A stretch of DNA of 64,000 bases from Dryas octopetala (GCA_963921425.1 OY992833.1:30118698-30182697); one strand, 5' to 3'; positions 23,373 to 35,925 are shown, numbered from the stretch's first letter. Notes: generated by a model not told the origin, from the letters alone. Made by a program: numbers and translations.

Positions 23373-25854
23373 TTGGGATCTTGTAAAATTGTGGGTAGAG
23401 ACTAGAGACAGTGAAGGTGATGATATATTGAGAGTTGTACTTAAGGGATGATGGGTTTGACTTGATAATTTCCCGATTGAAACTCCTTGGCTCTGACAGT
23501 TGACAGCTTTTCTTTTTGTGATAAGAAGACTTCTTTATTCTGCCTCACATCTTGGACTCTTGAATTTAAGCCAAATTACCTAAATTTATCGGCCATATTC
23601 TATGAAAGTCGTACAACTTGACCAATGTATCTTCTACTTCTCATGTACATGCCCTTCTTCAATGGGTCACTGTGGAATTGGCACTAATGTTTACGGTTCA
23701 TATATTCAAGCAGAAGTAATTACAATTTTAAACTAGTAAATTGTATAGGGATATTTATCATTTAAGGGATTTTTTTTCTTCTGATTTTTTAATTATTCAA
23801 AGCAGCATGGACCGCAGAATCACCGATGACCACCAAGTTGCAAGTTGCCACTATGCCTTTCACTTTCAGTTTTTGCAACTTTGGTTCAATATCAATTTTG
23901 TGACCTTTATTCAGCATCAGCCTGATGATAGAAAAAGCAGCCGAATCCAAACCGACCAAGTACTTGGAATAAATTACATTCAAGTTAGTCATAATTACCT
24001 CTTCCTCTTCTTGCCTATATATGTTTCTTTCCTGTCCATGCATTTTTGTCCCACTCTTTATTTCTCAAAGTCCAAAAGGGAAATTCATCCAAGTGGAAAC
24101 TTTTGGTGAAAGCAACACCAACGATGTAATTAAGCATTCCGTTGATAACATTTTTGTTTATTAATGTCCTCAGTGATCGATTAAATTTTTTTTTACTCTG
24201 AAAAATAAGCTAAATGTCCTGAAAATGCACAAATTTGGACTCATTTTCAAAATATCTGAAGTTCTATCAAGACATTCTTTTCGGGAGTAATTATTAGAGT
24301 TTGGATCCTATGCCAATTTTCTTTTCCTTTTTTATTATCAAATGCACTACTTTTCAGTTGATGCTTTAAATTATAAATTAAACCCAGGTGAAAGTGATTA
24401 ATTTAGATGTTTGTCTTGACTCTTAAAATAGGATATACACGTCACCATATCTCATTTTCTTTTAACTATAGTAAACTGGGCTAGTGATCCCAAAATCACT
24501 GAAAAGTAAAATGGGCTAAGGTGGCCCGCTACGCGACCCAAGCTTGGACGCTGGCCCATTTGAATAACAACGTTCACATCCCACGCTCTTACACGAATCG
24601 TTTTCGTAGGAACTAGGAAGGAAGCGATTCCTTCTCCTTCCAGAGACTTCCTTGTATGTTCTTCTCAGTCAACTTTGCTGGGAATGCGGTGATTTTGCAT
24701 TTTGCGCCACTGTCGTTATGAAAATTAGACACGCAGCTATGTAAGGTTTTCAACCTTTCCTTTTTTCTTCTTGCTTTTAGCCAAAATGGATGATTTTATA
24801 TGCATTTATTTCCACTTACTGATTCTGAGTTTGGGTTTCATGCTATTTTTATTTTTCTATATCAATCACTAAAGCCGAATAATATGCTTATTGTTCTCGT
24901 GCTTTGAAGCTATCTATGTTTTGATGGAGGACATTATATGCTTGTTAATGCTTAAGGAATTGCTTTTACGTATTGGGGGAGGGGAATTACAGTAGCTTTT
25001 GATTGCTTCATTCACGAGTAGGAAATTTGTCATTTCAACAAACATGAATGGGTGTTAAGTGGAACGCACTGAGCGCTTTTAAATTTTCCAAGCTCATTCA
25101 AATGGGTTTTACTCGAAAGACTGATTGTGGCATTGTTTGTTTGTGTAGTTCATGTTCTTTTTGCAAGCTTCTAAGCTCAATAAATGGGTTGTTTCTTGAA
25201 AAAACTTGCAGTGGCAATGTTTGTTTGTTTAAGTTATGTCTTTTTGGATGCCTAATTTCATATATCTTTGTATTCATGAATTCAATAGAGGCATTAAACT
25301 GTGTTTCTAAATGGTTTAGTGGCAGGGCGTCATTTAGTTGGGAACTAATAATTTTATCTGACTAAAAGAAGCATACAGTGTGTTCATTCCGTAATTTTAC
25401 TTTTGTTATTGAGGTTTTTGGGTGTCTGTGCTTTTATTTTCTTTGATCTTCATACAAGGTCTAGTCCTAGGAACAAGTACTGCTCTTTAAGTCAAACAAT
25501 GGCATCCCATTCTTTGAGGCCTATACCTGTTAAGAGTTTTCTAGAAAGTTCCTTCTTATTTGGTTTGAATTGATAAGGTGGCATGCCACAAGGGTGGACA
25601 TGATAAAGGGAGTTAGTTCACTCCAAAAAAACATTTAACTTTTCCATCCACATCTATTGTACAGATATTTTAATTTAGGTCTTAACTGTTTATTTCTGTA
25701 ATGTATTACACTTTGTTGATGTTGAACTTACACTCATATTTACAATCTTTCATTAAGAGTTTCTTACTGTTAGCATGCCTTTTCCCCTTCAACAGTTGGA
25801 CATTCAGTAAATTAGATTTCTTTTTGTAGACAGGTGGAATCATAGAGCTGCAAG
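23373..25854. other. Intergenic and 5' UTR intron of the F-box gene
   Basis: The first 1.1 kb has no supported gene. From about 24570 the sequence looks like a plant promoter and leader. A probable donor near 24740 ('gcagctatgtaagg') and an acceptor at about 25830 ('ttttgtagacag') suggest a 5' UTR intron of about 1.1 kb before the F-box start codon at 25855. Open frames inside it have no recognisable homology. Confidence 0.4.
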
Positions 25855-27072
25855 ATGGGTCGAAGAAGGAGAAATCGTAGCCGGAAGCGGCAGAAGCTTA
25901 TTAATGCAGATTGGGCGGGGATGCCTCGGAGTATCCTTGAAATAATATTTGAGCAACTGCCTCTGATTGATTGTATGTCCGTGAGTGATGTTTGCAAATC
26001 TTGGAGAAATGTTGTTGCACAAGAACTTGCTGCTTGGCAAAGGCGTGGTTTCCCATGGCTCATGATGTCTGGCCAAAAAGACAGTGAGGTAAGGACTTGT
26101 ATTAGCATACTACAGAATCAAGAGTGGGAGATGGTGCTGCCTGAGGCTTGTGGAAGATACTGTTGGGGATCATATCAAGATTGGTTGATTCTAGTAAAAG
26201 ATCTTGGCTATTTCTGTCTTGAGATTAGCTTGTTCAATCCATTCTCTAAGAACAAAACTGATCTTCCCAGTACATATAATTTTTATCACAAGCTGGTTCT
26301 CTCAGGGCTTCCCTCTCTTGGAAAATTTGTATGCATGCTTGTTCATAGTCAATGCCGGGAGCTTGCGTTTTGGGTCCCAGGAGCCCAGTCATGGCTTAAA
26401 CATAAACTAGATGGTGAACCATTTGAGGATGCTGTCTTCTCCAACGGAAGTTTCTATCTCTTAAGCAATGATTATAACATTTGGCAAATTAAGGCTACTA
26501 ATATTTTGGCTACCATGGGAAGAGATGATGCTTATGCTTCTGCTACTTCTGAGATCAAAACACATTGTCATGAAGTAAAAATGTCCGAGGAGGACGAGAA
26601 TGATAACAGTGTGCTGAAGTATCTTGTGGAGTCTTGTGGGGAGCTTTTGCTTGTTTGTAGGTTTTATAGCACCAAATCAGATGCTGTACTTGAAACAAAT
26701 GGTTTCAAAGTGTATTCATTGGATCTTAGCCAGATGTCTTGGAAGAGGGTAGAGAATTTGGGCAATCAAATGTTATTTTTAGGCAAATGTTCTTCAAGAT
26801 CTTTTTCTTCAAGGGAACTCGGTGTTGAGATGACCAATTGTATCTATTACTCTAATGATCATGCAGCTCCATGGTGGAATGAATGGGATTCTGATCATCT
26901 TTGTGGAATTTCAACTCGTCTTGGTCTGCATGATACTGGCAGAAGGGATTGGGGGGTTTTCAGCCTCAGCAAAGGTGAGAATTTCTGTTTTCGTGGCAAT
27001 CGGGACAGTTGGGCACCTGTTTGGTTCACTGCACCCCAATGGTGGTGCTGCAGGAATTTGATTCTTGGCTGA
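25855..27072 (+). CDS. F-box protein with KIB1-4/DUF295-type beta-propeller
   Basis: One coding exon of 405 aa. A basic N-terminus (GRRRRNRSRKRQK) is followed by an F-box at about residues 20-60 (MPRSILEIIFEQLPLIDCMS, VCKSWRNVV). A DUF295/KIB1-4 propeller follows, with the typical late phrases NCIYYSND and GVFSLSKG. F-box proteins of this layout act as substrate adaptors of SCF ubiquitin ligases through SKP1/ASK binding, and the propeller probably recognises the target, which is unknown here. It resembles the At1g57790-like group, but I cannot name a strict orthologue. The ATG follows a likely 5' UTR splice acceptor by about 20 bases, which supports this start. No break is visible. Confidence 0.85.
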   Translation: MGRRRRNRSRKRQKLINADWAGMPRSILEIIFEQLPLIDCMSVSDVCKSWRNVVAQELAAWQRRGFPWLMMSGQKDSEVRTCISILQNQEWEMVLPEACGRYCWGSYQDWLILVKDLGYFCLEISLFNPFSKNKTDLPSTYNFYHKLVLSGLPSLGKFVCMLVHSQCRELAFWVPGAQSWLKHKLDGEPFEDAVFSNGSFYLLSNDYNIWQIKATNILATMGRDDAYASATSEIKTHCHEVKMSEEDENDNSVLKYLVESCGELLLVCRFYSTKSDAVLETNGFKVYSLDLSQMSWKRVENLGNQMLFLGKCSSRSFSSRELGVEMTNCIYYSNDHAAPWWNEWDSDHLCGISTRLGLHDTGRRDWGVFSLSKGENFCFRGNRDSWAPVWFTAPQWWCCRNLILG

Positions 27073-27941
27073 TGGTAAATTTTGCTCATTATACTGGTCT
27101 TGGCTGGGCCTCTGTTGATATTTTGTTAACCATTAGCATATCCTAAGCTTGGAGTTCATTTCAGTCATTCAGTGAGAGGAAAAGATGCACCATGTACACG
27201 TTAGGGGTACTCTGGTAGTAGTAGTAGTAGAAGGCTTTTTGTAAGTTAGGGGTACTCTATATTATAATCAGTGATAATCTATTTATATCCCTGCATGGTC
27301 GGTGCTTGCAGTAACTATTTTCTATGATTTGGTTCATACGAATCTAGCCAACCTTTACATTAAGAATACTTTATTTTGTTCAAGGTTTTTTTGGGTTTTC
27401 ATCTGGAGTGAGATTAATGAAGCATTATTCTTCCGTTCATTACATGTTGTTCAATACATAGCAGGTGATCCAAATTCTCTGAAATTGACAAATTTTATAT
27501 TTGTATGATGTGTGTTGTTGACACGATAAGGAGATTTTGTTCAAAGGAGAAGACAAATGTACACGAACGTTTTCTTAGAGATAATTTAAGCTAATTAATT
27601 AATTTAATACAATTTGGTAAACACAATCGTGACAATGAGATTCAGGAAAAAGTCAAGAATACCTTCAGTGCCAGTGTTTATTTAGCAAGAATCAGAAGAT
27701 ATTATAATTTATAACAACTGGCCAATAGAAATGGACAGTCAAAGTGTGATTAAACTGACCATTGTGAAGCAAATCACAATGGGCATTAGTCATTAGTGGT
27801 GGACATGAGCAGGTTTGGTGGGTTAAACCAAACCAATCAATTTTATAAATAATTAAAATCATGGTATACAAGGCGTATTGAGCAAGCTGTTGATAGCAAA
27901 ATTTCTGATAACTAATTTAGACAAAGAGATTGTTTATAACT
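27073..27941. other. 3' flank of the F-box gene and intergenic
   Basis: Contains a (GTA)n microsatellite near 27216-27231 and a duplicated phrase 'taggggtactct' (27203 and 27248). Otherwise AT-rich with no supported gene. Confidence 0.4.
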
Positions 27942-28353
27942 AGGGAAAAATGCATTTTTAGTTTCTGTGTTTTACCTTGCAATCAATTTTGGTCATTGTG
28001 TTTTCAAAATTGTCAATTTGGTCTCTGTGTTCATGTTTGCAAGCAATTTTAGTCCACTATCACCAATTGTGGTGGCAGATTTGTGGTGGATTTCACCTAT
28101 TATGCCCAATAGAGAGAGAGAGAAAGAGAAAGAGAGAGAGAAAGTTGATGGGGGAGAAAGGGATGGAGGGAGGGTGAGGATGGTGGTGGTGTGTTGTCGT
28201 CGGTGGTAAAAGGGAATAGATGGATGATTTTGGTGGTGGTGGACCGAAATTGCTTGCAAACATAAACACAGGACCAAATTGGCAATTTTGACAATACAAT
28301 GACCAAAATTGATTACAAAGTAAAACACAGAGACTAAAAATGCATTTTTCCCT
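27942..28353. mobile_element. Long-TIR MITE (412 bp) with 7-bp target duplication
   Basis: The ends are AGGGAAAAATGCATTTTTAG and its reverse complement. The two arms remain complementary for over 110 bases, including 'tctgtgttttac', 'caattttggtcattgt', 'ccaatttggt' and 'gtttgcaagcaattt'. Flanks TATAACT at 27935-27941 and 28354-28360 are identical. The centre holds an (AG)n tract (28110-28144) and GGT-rich sequence with no real gene. The length and long arms suggest a Mutator-like or foldback MITE, but a 7-bp duplication is short for Mutator (9 bp), so the superfamily is open. Confidence 0.8.
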
Positions 28354-28360
28354 TATAACT

Positions 28361-29040
28361 ATGCAATAATAGTTCTAAAATCAATTCAAATGTAATTAAT
28401 TTATTTGTTATTATAATTTAGTCAATCGTTAACATAAATCATGAAATTTTCTACCCAATTTTTAATTAAAATAAAAAAATTATGTTCGTATTTGCTCAAC
28501 TTATGAAATTCTTTATCTAAATTGTTCAAAGTTTGAATTAAATTCATGTTGAATAGATTGGTCAAATCTCTAAAGAGTTCAACCTAATCTCATCCCTGAT
28601 GGGCATTTATCTTGCACTATTAAATATGATATTTAAGTATAGCATTATTTGATATTTAATGAACAAATTGCAAAGTCAAACCCCAAATATTTGCTAAGAA
28701 TTAATTTTGAAAAAACAACAAAGATATGAAAATGTGAATTTGCTCATAAATTGCTTTCTGTGACACATGTATAAAAAGAGATTGAAAATTGGACATGAAA
28801 ATGCATGTGAAGGCATCTTCCTTATTATGTTACCATGTGACCGACACTTTATGTCCTTTTGTTGTACGTTAGGTTGGAATAAAAAGTAAACAAATTTCTT
28901 AAGTATGGTCTAATAATATTGTTGGAATTTAAAAGTGGCAAAAGAGAGCAAGGCACCCCAATTAGGTCAATTAAATTTGTTATTGAACCCTATTAGGTCA
29001 ACATAATTGGGTATGAGTTTAATTAATTGTAGAGGATTGA
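28361..29040. other. Intergenic, no gene seen
   Basis: AT-rich sequence without supported genes or clear repeats apart from short 'ttaggtcaa' repetitions near 28960-29000. Confidence 0.35.
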
Positions 29041-29131
29041 GTTTTAATTGACAGGCATGGCCAAACAAAAAAGAATTTTAATTGCCAGGCATGGCCAAAC
29101 AGAAAAGAGTTTTAATTGCCAGGCGTTGGCC
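29041..29131. repeat. 34-bp tandem repeat, about 2.7 copies
   Basis: The unit '(g/a)ttttaattg(a/c)caggcatgg' plus 'ccaaacagaaaaga' starts at 29041, 29075 and 29109. The third copy is partial. Copies differ by only a few bases. Confidence 0.85.
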
Positions 29132-29264
29132 TTATCAGTTTGGCAATAAACCTATTTTGAATGGATGTAGCGGTATGCCATCCTTCTACAGAGAGAAAAA
29201 AACAAAAGATTAAATGACAAAATTATTGTTGTTAAATGGAGAATATAATTATTTATTTTAAAGA

Positions 29265-29316
29265 AAATTTTATGGTAGTATATTCAAGGAATAAAATTGA
29301 TACTACCATAAAATTT
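29265..29316. repeat. Perfect 16-bp hairpin
   Basis: 'aaattttatggtagta' (29265-29280) and its exact reverse complement (29301-29316) are separated by 20 bases. It may be the core of a small foldback element, but no flanking duplication was identified. Confidence 0.7.
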
Positions 29317-31050
29317 GAGTTTCGAGGAAATTTCGATGAAAATTTCGAAGATTTTTAAATTTTGACAAAAATTCAATAGAAATGACGCAAATTGCTATCA
29401 AAATACGAAAATTTTGAATGAAACTTTACCATATGTTTATTTAACATATTATCTACTATATTGATAAAAAACATTGAAGAAACCAAATTATATAGTAGGT
29501 TTCATGTGATATATGATGAATATAATACGCGCTGGAAACAAATATTATTAAATAAAATTAGGATATTATTTATATTGTATAATTTAATTATATACTAAAA
29601 TCTAAACTCTAATACTCTATATATCCTAAACTCTTTATATTCTATAATTTATACATTAAACCCTCTATACTCTATATTTTTTAGGATATTAGGTTTTAGG
29701 CCCTTTAGGATACTTTTAATTATTTTTTTATATAGATTTGTATTAGAGTTTAAGGTTTAAAATAATTAAATGAAATCCCAAACATTTTTTTTTTCTTCTT
29801 TCCAATTGCCCAAAGGCCCCAAACCCCACCTCATTTTTTTTCTTTTTTTTTTAAAATTTTTTTTAAATTTTTTTCTTTCTTTCCTTTTTTTCCCTGTGCC
29901 TCTCTCTTCAGTTTTTTATTTTATTTTATTTTTCCTTCCTTTTTTCTCGTGCCTCTCACCTAACCAAGCTTTATCTTCACTAAGTGTAGCAACTCAAATT
30001 TTGGCTTATGATAATTTTGTTACTTAAATTTTTCAAACTTGTTTTAAGATTTATTTAAAGGAATTAGAAATTTCTTTAAGTTTATTTTAACTAACTTAGA
30101 CCTTTGGTTGTGGTTTTAGAGCTTAGTTGTGTAGAAATGAATTTAAATAAAAATTCAAGAATTTGGCGATTATTATTATTTTTAGAATTAAATTATGAGA
30201 GTTGGATTTTTCATAATTTTTTTGAAAGCAATTTAACTATTTTGAGGTCATAGGAAATTAGTACTCATCAATACGAGTCCGTAGAATTTTTCGGTGAATT
30301 ATTTGGAGTCTCGAGCTATTTTTTGTGAATTTCTGAAGTTGGAGAAAATAGAAAATAGGAAAATTTCGATAATTTCGGTAAATTTCGATAAATTTCGACA
30401 AAATCTTCAAGAAAAATTATCAAACATGTGTTTCGATTTCGGATCCCTAAAAAAATGAAATTTAATACCTTGAGTATATCATGCGAATAATATATAAATC
30501 TTTGGATATAATGAGTTCACTTTTGACAATAAGTTAATTTTGACTTTTGAATTACGATGAATATGTTTGCATAATTACAAATTTTTACTATACACAAACT
30601 TATGTTTGTAAAAAAAAAAAAAAAAAAAAAAACTACGAGCGCTCGACATAAGAGATTTTTTCGATATGATCGATATACCACCACATGCTGTAATAAATTT
30701 AACGTAATATAATATAAATGTATGTTATTAATATTATACCTTAGGAAAAAAACATATCGTCCAATAATATTTTTACATGTTGGATTAGTTACACCACGTA
30801 ACAATGTATCGGTTATACATTAAAAATTCTCACTCAAAATGATACCAATAATTTGGCACTAAAAACACATAAGAAATTAAACATAAGTTTATTTGTCACA
30901 AATTTTGCTTATTTAACATTACAACATTTTAAGTGATTTTAATTTTCATTAAAAGTTAAAAAATGAACTTTAAAATCATTATCTGAAAAATATTTGACAT
31001 AAAAAGTAAACAGAATGAAATATGCTGCAATTTTCATTAAAAAAATTGGT
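29317..31050. repeat. Degenerate AT-rich repeat DNA
   Basis: Contains 'aaatttcgataatttcgg' reiterations (29320-29360, 30360-30410), 'tatactctatat' reiterations (29590-29690), poly-pyrimidine tracts (29780-29945) and an A-run (30610-30632). The section near 29700-29790 resembles the start of the window (100-145). No intact coding domain is seen. Confidence 0.4.
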
Positions 31051-32135
31051 AAGTATTTAATTATTGTTAGAGTAGGCGACCGTTGGACAAGGGAGACGAG
31101 GATACCCCGGGCACACCAACAGGAATCAATGTACTCAAAACGTGGGGATCTGACTGTAGGGCTCCCGCAAAGCCTAAAAGGCGCGTTGCCTCACGCTACA
31201 AAAAGGTCGTTGCTCCAAACTAAAGCAAAAATTAATAAATGAAAGTCTATACGTTTTCTCGAGAAAATCGAATGGGGATAAGAAGGAAAAAGACATCGTT
31301 CCTTGTAGAGTGAATCTCACCATACACGTGTTCAACAATTTAGTCCGTCCACACGTGTCGGCAGTTAAGCCCCTCACCTTAATGACTATCCGAGTGGCCT
31401 CAATCACACCAATAACAGCCCCTTGTGGTCAAGCCTTTAGATCTTTCCCATTTAGTCAGTAGATAACGCTCTAATCAGGGGACATCAATATTCCCACTCA
31501 CATTTTACTAACTTTGCCCTTGTCAAAGTCTAAATTCCCACGACTAGCAAAGCCTTACAACCATATCCAAGTAAGAGAACAATATTGTAATTTTAGAAGA
31601 CAAGGTGCCCCATGCCATTACTCTGGGCGCCCAAGGTTAATGGCAAATTTTATTTATTTAAAGAAATTTTAAAAAATTGTTTTGTTCTTCCCCTACCCCT
31701 ACGCAGTACCCATCCATTTATTCAGAGCCTGCTTCGCCATTTCTCTTCTTTCTCTTCCTTGATCGTTGTCTTTTCAATTATTCTATCTCCCTCTTTCTGC
31801 CTAATTGATATTACCAAATTGCCGCTGGAAACCTGCCCTATCTTACCCATACCTTCTCCACCAGATCCATTTCACTCTCTGCCTCCATTTTAGGGTTTTA
31901 TCACCCACAATCCAATCCTTTTCTCCGATCTGTTTCCACACATTCGGTTTCTCAGTTAACTATCATTTTCACAAACCCTAGAGAAGCCGATCCCCTAATT
32001 TCCATCCCTCAATCGATTCGTCGTACTCCAATCCCGTTGACTTCGTTCCAGGGTTTAAGAGGCCACTTACGTGCATAGGAGGACCAGATTTAGGGTTCTC
32101 GTGCGGTCGTGCCAGTTTCTGATTTGGCTTTCGAG
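31051..32135. other. Intergenic, promoter and 5' UTR of the DUF789 gene
   Basis: 31060-31450 is a more complex, GC-richer segment with no frame of recognisable homology, possibly a decayed repeat. From about 31680 the DNA is C/T-rich ('ctcttctttctcttccttgatc', 'tagggttttatcaccc') as in plant 5' UTRs, leading to the start codon at 32136. Confidence 0.4.
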
Positions 32136-34769
32136 ATGTTGGGGACGGGGTTGCAGTTCACGCGCGGTCGCGGAGAGGACCGGTTTTACAACCCGGCCAG
32201 AGCTCGTAGGGCCCAACAGAACCAGAAAGCCGAGCAACTTCGGCGAGCTCAGAGCGACGTCACGCCGAGCCCATCGCCTTCGCTCAAGGGCAACCAGAAC
32301 CGGGAGCCGGAGAACCGGACCGGGTCCGATGAGCCTCCTACGCCAGTCGCCGTGCCAGCTTTCGAGCCCGTCGTGAAACCTTTGAGTAATCTTGAACGGT
32401 TCTTGCAGTCGATCACGCCCTCCGTTCCAGCTCAGTACCTCTCCAAGGTGTTTGCTTTAAATTCAATTTGTATAATATTCTTGGTTAATTTTTGTGTTAA
32501 TTTTCTGAATCTTTTAATTAAATGTTGGACTCTTGGTAGCAGACGACGATGAGAGGATTGAGTACATGTGACGTGGAATTTCAGCCATACTTTGTTCTTG
32601 GTGATCTATGGGAGTCTTTCAAAGAGTGGAGCGCTTATGGTGCAGGAGTCCCTCTGATTTTGAATGACAGTGACTCTGTGGTTCAGTACTATGTCCCTTA
32701 TTTGTCCGCTATTCAAATATATGGACACTCTACGAAATTATCTACTAAGACGAGGTATACATTTAACTCCATGATTTAATTTTAGTTAATTCTGTAGTGG
32801 CGAGCATACTGTGGTTTGTACTCTGTTCATGATAATGTTGCATGTTGTGTTCTCTGTGGTTGGCATCATATTAAGAGTGATTTTGTTTCTACTTTTGTCT
32901 TTGTAATACAAAATTTGATGGCTTTTGTGGGTGTGATAGGCGACCCGATGAGGACAGTGATAGTGATTTCAGGGATTCTAGTAGTGATGGTAGCAGTGAT
33001 TATGAACCCGATAGAAGATTAAAATATTTGAGGGAGCAGCGGAATCATCAAATTCTGTCAAGCGAAATTCCTTCTAGGATAGAAAGATTATCTCTGAGAG
33101 ACCAGCATTTTCCACCTCAAGAAGACTGCTCTAGTGATGAAGGTGAATCTGTAAATTCCCAAGGTTGCTTACTATTTGAGTATTTTGAACGGGACCTTCC
33201 TTATTGCCGTGAACCTTTGGCTGACAAGGTAATAATTGCATTTCTCTCCTACTCGCTATGTTTGGAAACTAAATAGCAATATATTTTACTCTTTTATCAC
33301 TTTGCTTCCCTGTTTTTGGCCTTTATTGTGAACTTTCCAATTTTACAGATATTAGATCTTGCATTCCGTTTTCCTGAGCTGAAGACACTAAGAAGTTGTG
33401 ATCTGTCTACCAGCTGGATTTCTGTTGCATGGTACTTTCGAACTCTGCATTTGTTTTCAGGGGTTATGCACAAAGATGTTACTAAATTGGTTGAGTGGTA
33501 TATTTCTTTTAGGTACCCAATCTACAGGATTCCAACTGGGCCAACTTTAAAGGATCTTGATGCGTGCTTTCTGACATACCATTCACTTTTTACACCCATG
33601 GGAGGTAATAGAGAATTCCATTTTTATTTTGCACATGTACGTGCATGGCTTTTTTGGCGGCGATGAAAGTATATTCCCTGACATTCGTATGTAGATATAA
33701 AGATGTTTGGGCTTCTTCATAATTTTATACTCCTGAGATACCAGGTTGTTTCATTTAATGCATTCGTCTGATTGTTAATCATATAATTGCATAATGGATA
33801 ACTGACCTAAATATATCATCATGATTGGCAAAAAGACAATGGAACAATTAAACAATATGATCAGAAGGACCCACATCCTCCACACTTTGCTCAACTTTGG
33901 TGGTGTATTTCCAAATCCCCCAATGTCCGTTATTTGGTTCTGTTTCTTAAAATGTGTTCTAGATACCAGGTTGTTTCATTTAATACATTGGTCTGATTGT
34001 TAATCATGTAATTGCATTGTGGATAACTGGTCTATAGATATTGTCATTATTGATAAGAGGGACTCACATCCTCCACTTTTCGTTCAACTGTGGAGGCGTA
34101 GTTACAAATCCTCCACGTTTTGTTGACTTGTGGAGGCGTATTTACAAGTCCTCCATGTGTTGTTCACCTGTGGAGGCATATTTACAAATCCTCCATGTTC
34201 GTTCAATTGTGGAGGCGTATTCACAAATCCTCCACGTTTCGTTCAATTGTGGAGGCGTATTCACAAATCCCCCACGTTTCGTTCAATTATTGTGGCATAT
34301 TTACCAATCCTCCACGTCCTTTACTTGGTTCTGTTTCTTAAAATGTTTTGTAGAGTTGATTAACTTTCCAAATGCTGAGTTGTTTACTTTAGATCGATGG
34401 AGAGATCTGTATTTATTGTAGGAGTTATTTAATATCTCTTATAAGCTTGTCTCTTTTGAGTAATTTGCTGCAGTTCTCAACATAAGCTTATCTATGTCTC
34501 AGTTGCATATCTGATTTACATTATGTTATATTTCAGGTGTCCAAGATGCCCGGGCTCCTGTAGTGACATATCCAAGCGACATGGATGGTATCCCTAAGAT
34601 GTCCTTGCCTGTTTTTGGCCTTGCTTCATACAAGTTCAGAGGGTCCCTTTGGACCCCTAATGGGGGATTTGAACGCCAATTAGCAAGTTCCCTCTTGCAG
34701 GCTGCTGAAAGCTTTTTAAGATTGCATCAGGTCGATCACCCAGATTTTCTGTTTTTCAGCCGTCGATGA
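32136..34769 (+). CDS. DUF789 family protein
   Basis: Six exons: 32136-32447, 32543-32754, 32940-33228, 33349-33431, 33513-33604, 34537-34769, giving 406 aa with GT-AG junctions. A low-complexity N-terminus ([20 protein letters not shown]) leads into the DUF789 region: [59 protein letters not shown], then an acidic [18 protein letters not shown] stretch, [35 protein letters not shown] and FLTYHSL. It ends in [10 protein letters not shown]. The family is plant-wide and of unknown biochemical role. An ATG nine codons upstream (32109) is in frame, but the MLGTGLQF start is the one I recall from the family. The 932-base intron 5 carries a segmental duplication and a minisatellite. No break is seen. 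Confidence 0.9.
33736..34360 (+). repeat. Segmental duplication inside DUF789 intron 5
   Basis: 'agataccaggttgtttcatt' starts two related copies at 33736 and 33961. Both continue with 'gtctgattgttaatcat', a 'catcctccac' segment and 'ttggttctgtttcttaaaat'. The first copy is about 225 bases. The second is about 400 because its internal 40-bp unit has been amplified. Confidence 0.85.
34070..34316 (+). repeat. 40-bp hairpin minisatellite, about six copies
   Basis: Units start at 34070, 34110, 34150, 34190, 34229 and 34269, with a partial unit at 34309. Most units contain CCTCCAC and, about 13 bases later, GTGGAGG, so a typical copy can fold into a stem of about 7 bp. The array lies within the last intron of the DUF789 gene. 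Confidence 0.9.
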
Positions 34770-35925
34770 TGTCAAAGATATAATTAACTGTGATGCTGCC
34801 ACCATTCTAGAAGCAAAGACTGTTCGCATGGGTAACTTATGAAAAATTCCCTGTATTCTGTGAAGTTCAAGGTGGCAAGTTGGTTTGCGGGGTTTGCTGT
34901 TTGATTTTCTGTTGTTTGCTAAAAAGAGAGAAGAAAAAAGAATTGAAGTTTACTTATAGAAAAGTGAAGCTTTGGCATGAGATGTGGGCTGTAATGAAGC
35001 TCAGCAAAAAGTGAATAGAGGAAAGATAGAGTTAGATAAGCTATAGAAGGGCTAGCTTAATCATAGTTGCAGTTTTTTAATCATAGTTTCTGTTAGTGTA
35101 AGCAAGTTTTATGTTGCTCGTTTTTTTCAATATTCTCAGCAAGGGTATATTACAGAAGAAAAAGAAAAAAAGAAAAAAACCAGGCTCTTTTTTATGTCCT
35201 GATGATGTTTATGATGTAATTTTATTTACAAGGGGATTTTGATGAAGTGATTGTAAGTGTTAGATCCTGCTTCCCCAGATGTGTATTTGAATCATAACCG
35301 CATAACTGTATCAACATAACTGTGTTAGAGGTTTAATAACCGTTGACGAATGTCATATTACTGGGTCATATGGTTTGGTGGTGTTTCTAGACATACCATT
35401 TTGGTGAAAGCTGTTTTATTAGTCAATTTTGTTAAACTGTCAGTGTGCTTTTGCTACTTATTTACTTATTTATTTATTTATTTATTATTATTATTTGATT
35501 TATTGTGGTAGAACTTAGTCTTAAGACTTGATTAAAGAGTGTTGGGATATTCTGAATTCTGATGATTGGAATTATCTGCCGGTTAATTATTAGGCAAATA
35601 AAACACGGCTATTAGTTTTGCTGCAAAGGCTATTTGAGTTTTTACATTTTATCTACCTTCACCTCTGACCAGCCAGAAGAAAAATTTACAATAGACCTGA
35701 CATCTTGATTTCTTTTGGTGAATGAAAGCAAGTTTCTGCGAGGAGTCTCTGACATACTAGGAAAACGATCGTAATTGGACTTCATTTGTATTGTTTTTGA
35801 AGAGAGTATTAATTTCAGCCAAATAAAGAAGAGTTTATCAAAGCTCAAAGGAGAAATATTGCTTGGGAGGAAGCTCAAAAGTCCAATGCAATGGCTCTGG
35901 CCAGTGGGAAATCCGCAAATTGAAG
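34770..35925. other. Convergent 3' flanks of DUF789 and GAT genes
   Basis: The DUF789 3' UTR and the minus-strand amidotransferase 3' UTR share this interval. It contains a (TTTA)n microsatellite near 35458-35488. No separate gene is supported. Confidence 0.4.

Noticed and set aside
23741-24109. 122-codon plus-strand frame
   Set aside because: No recognisable domain, AT-rich codon use unlike the neighbouring genes, and no promoter.
28093-28328. Four overlapping frames of 66-111 codons
   Set aside because: They translate the MITE arms and (AG)n tract and have no coding signature.
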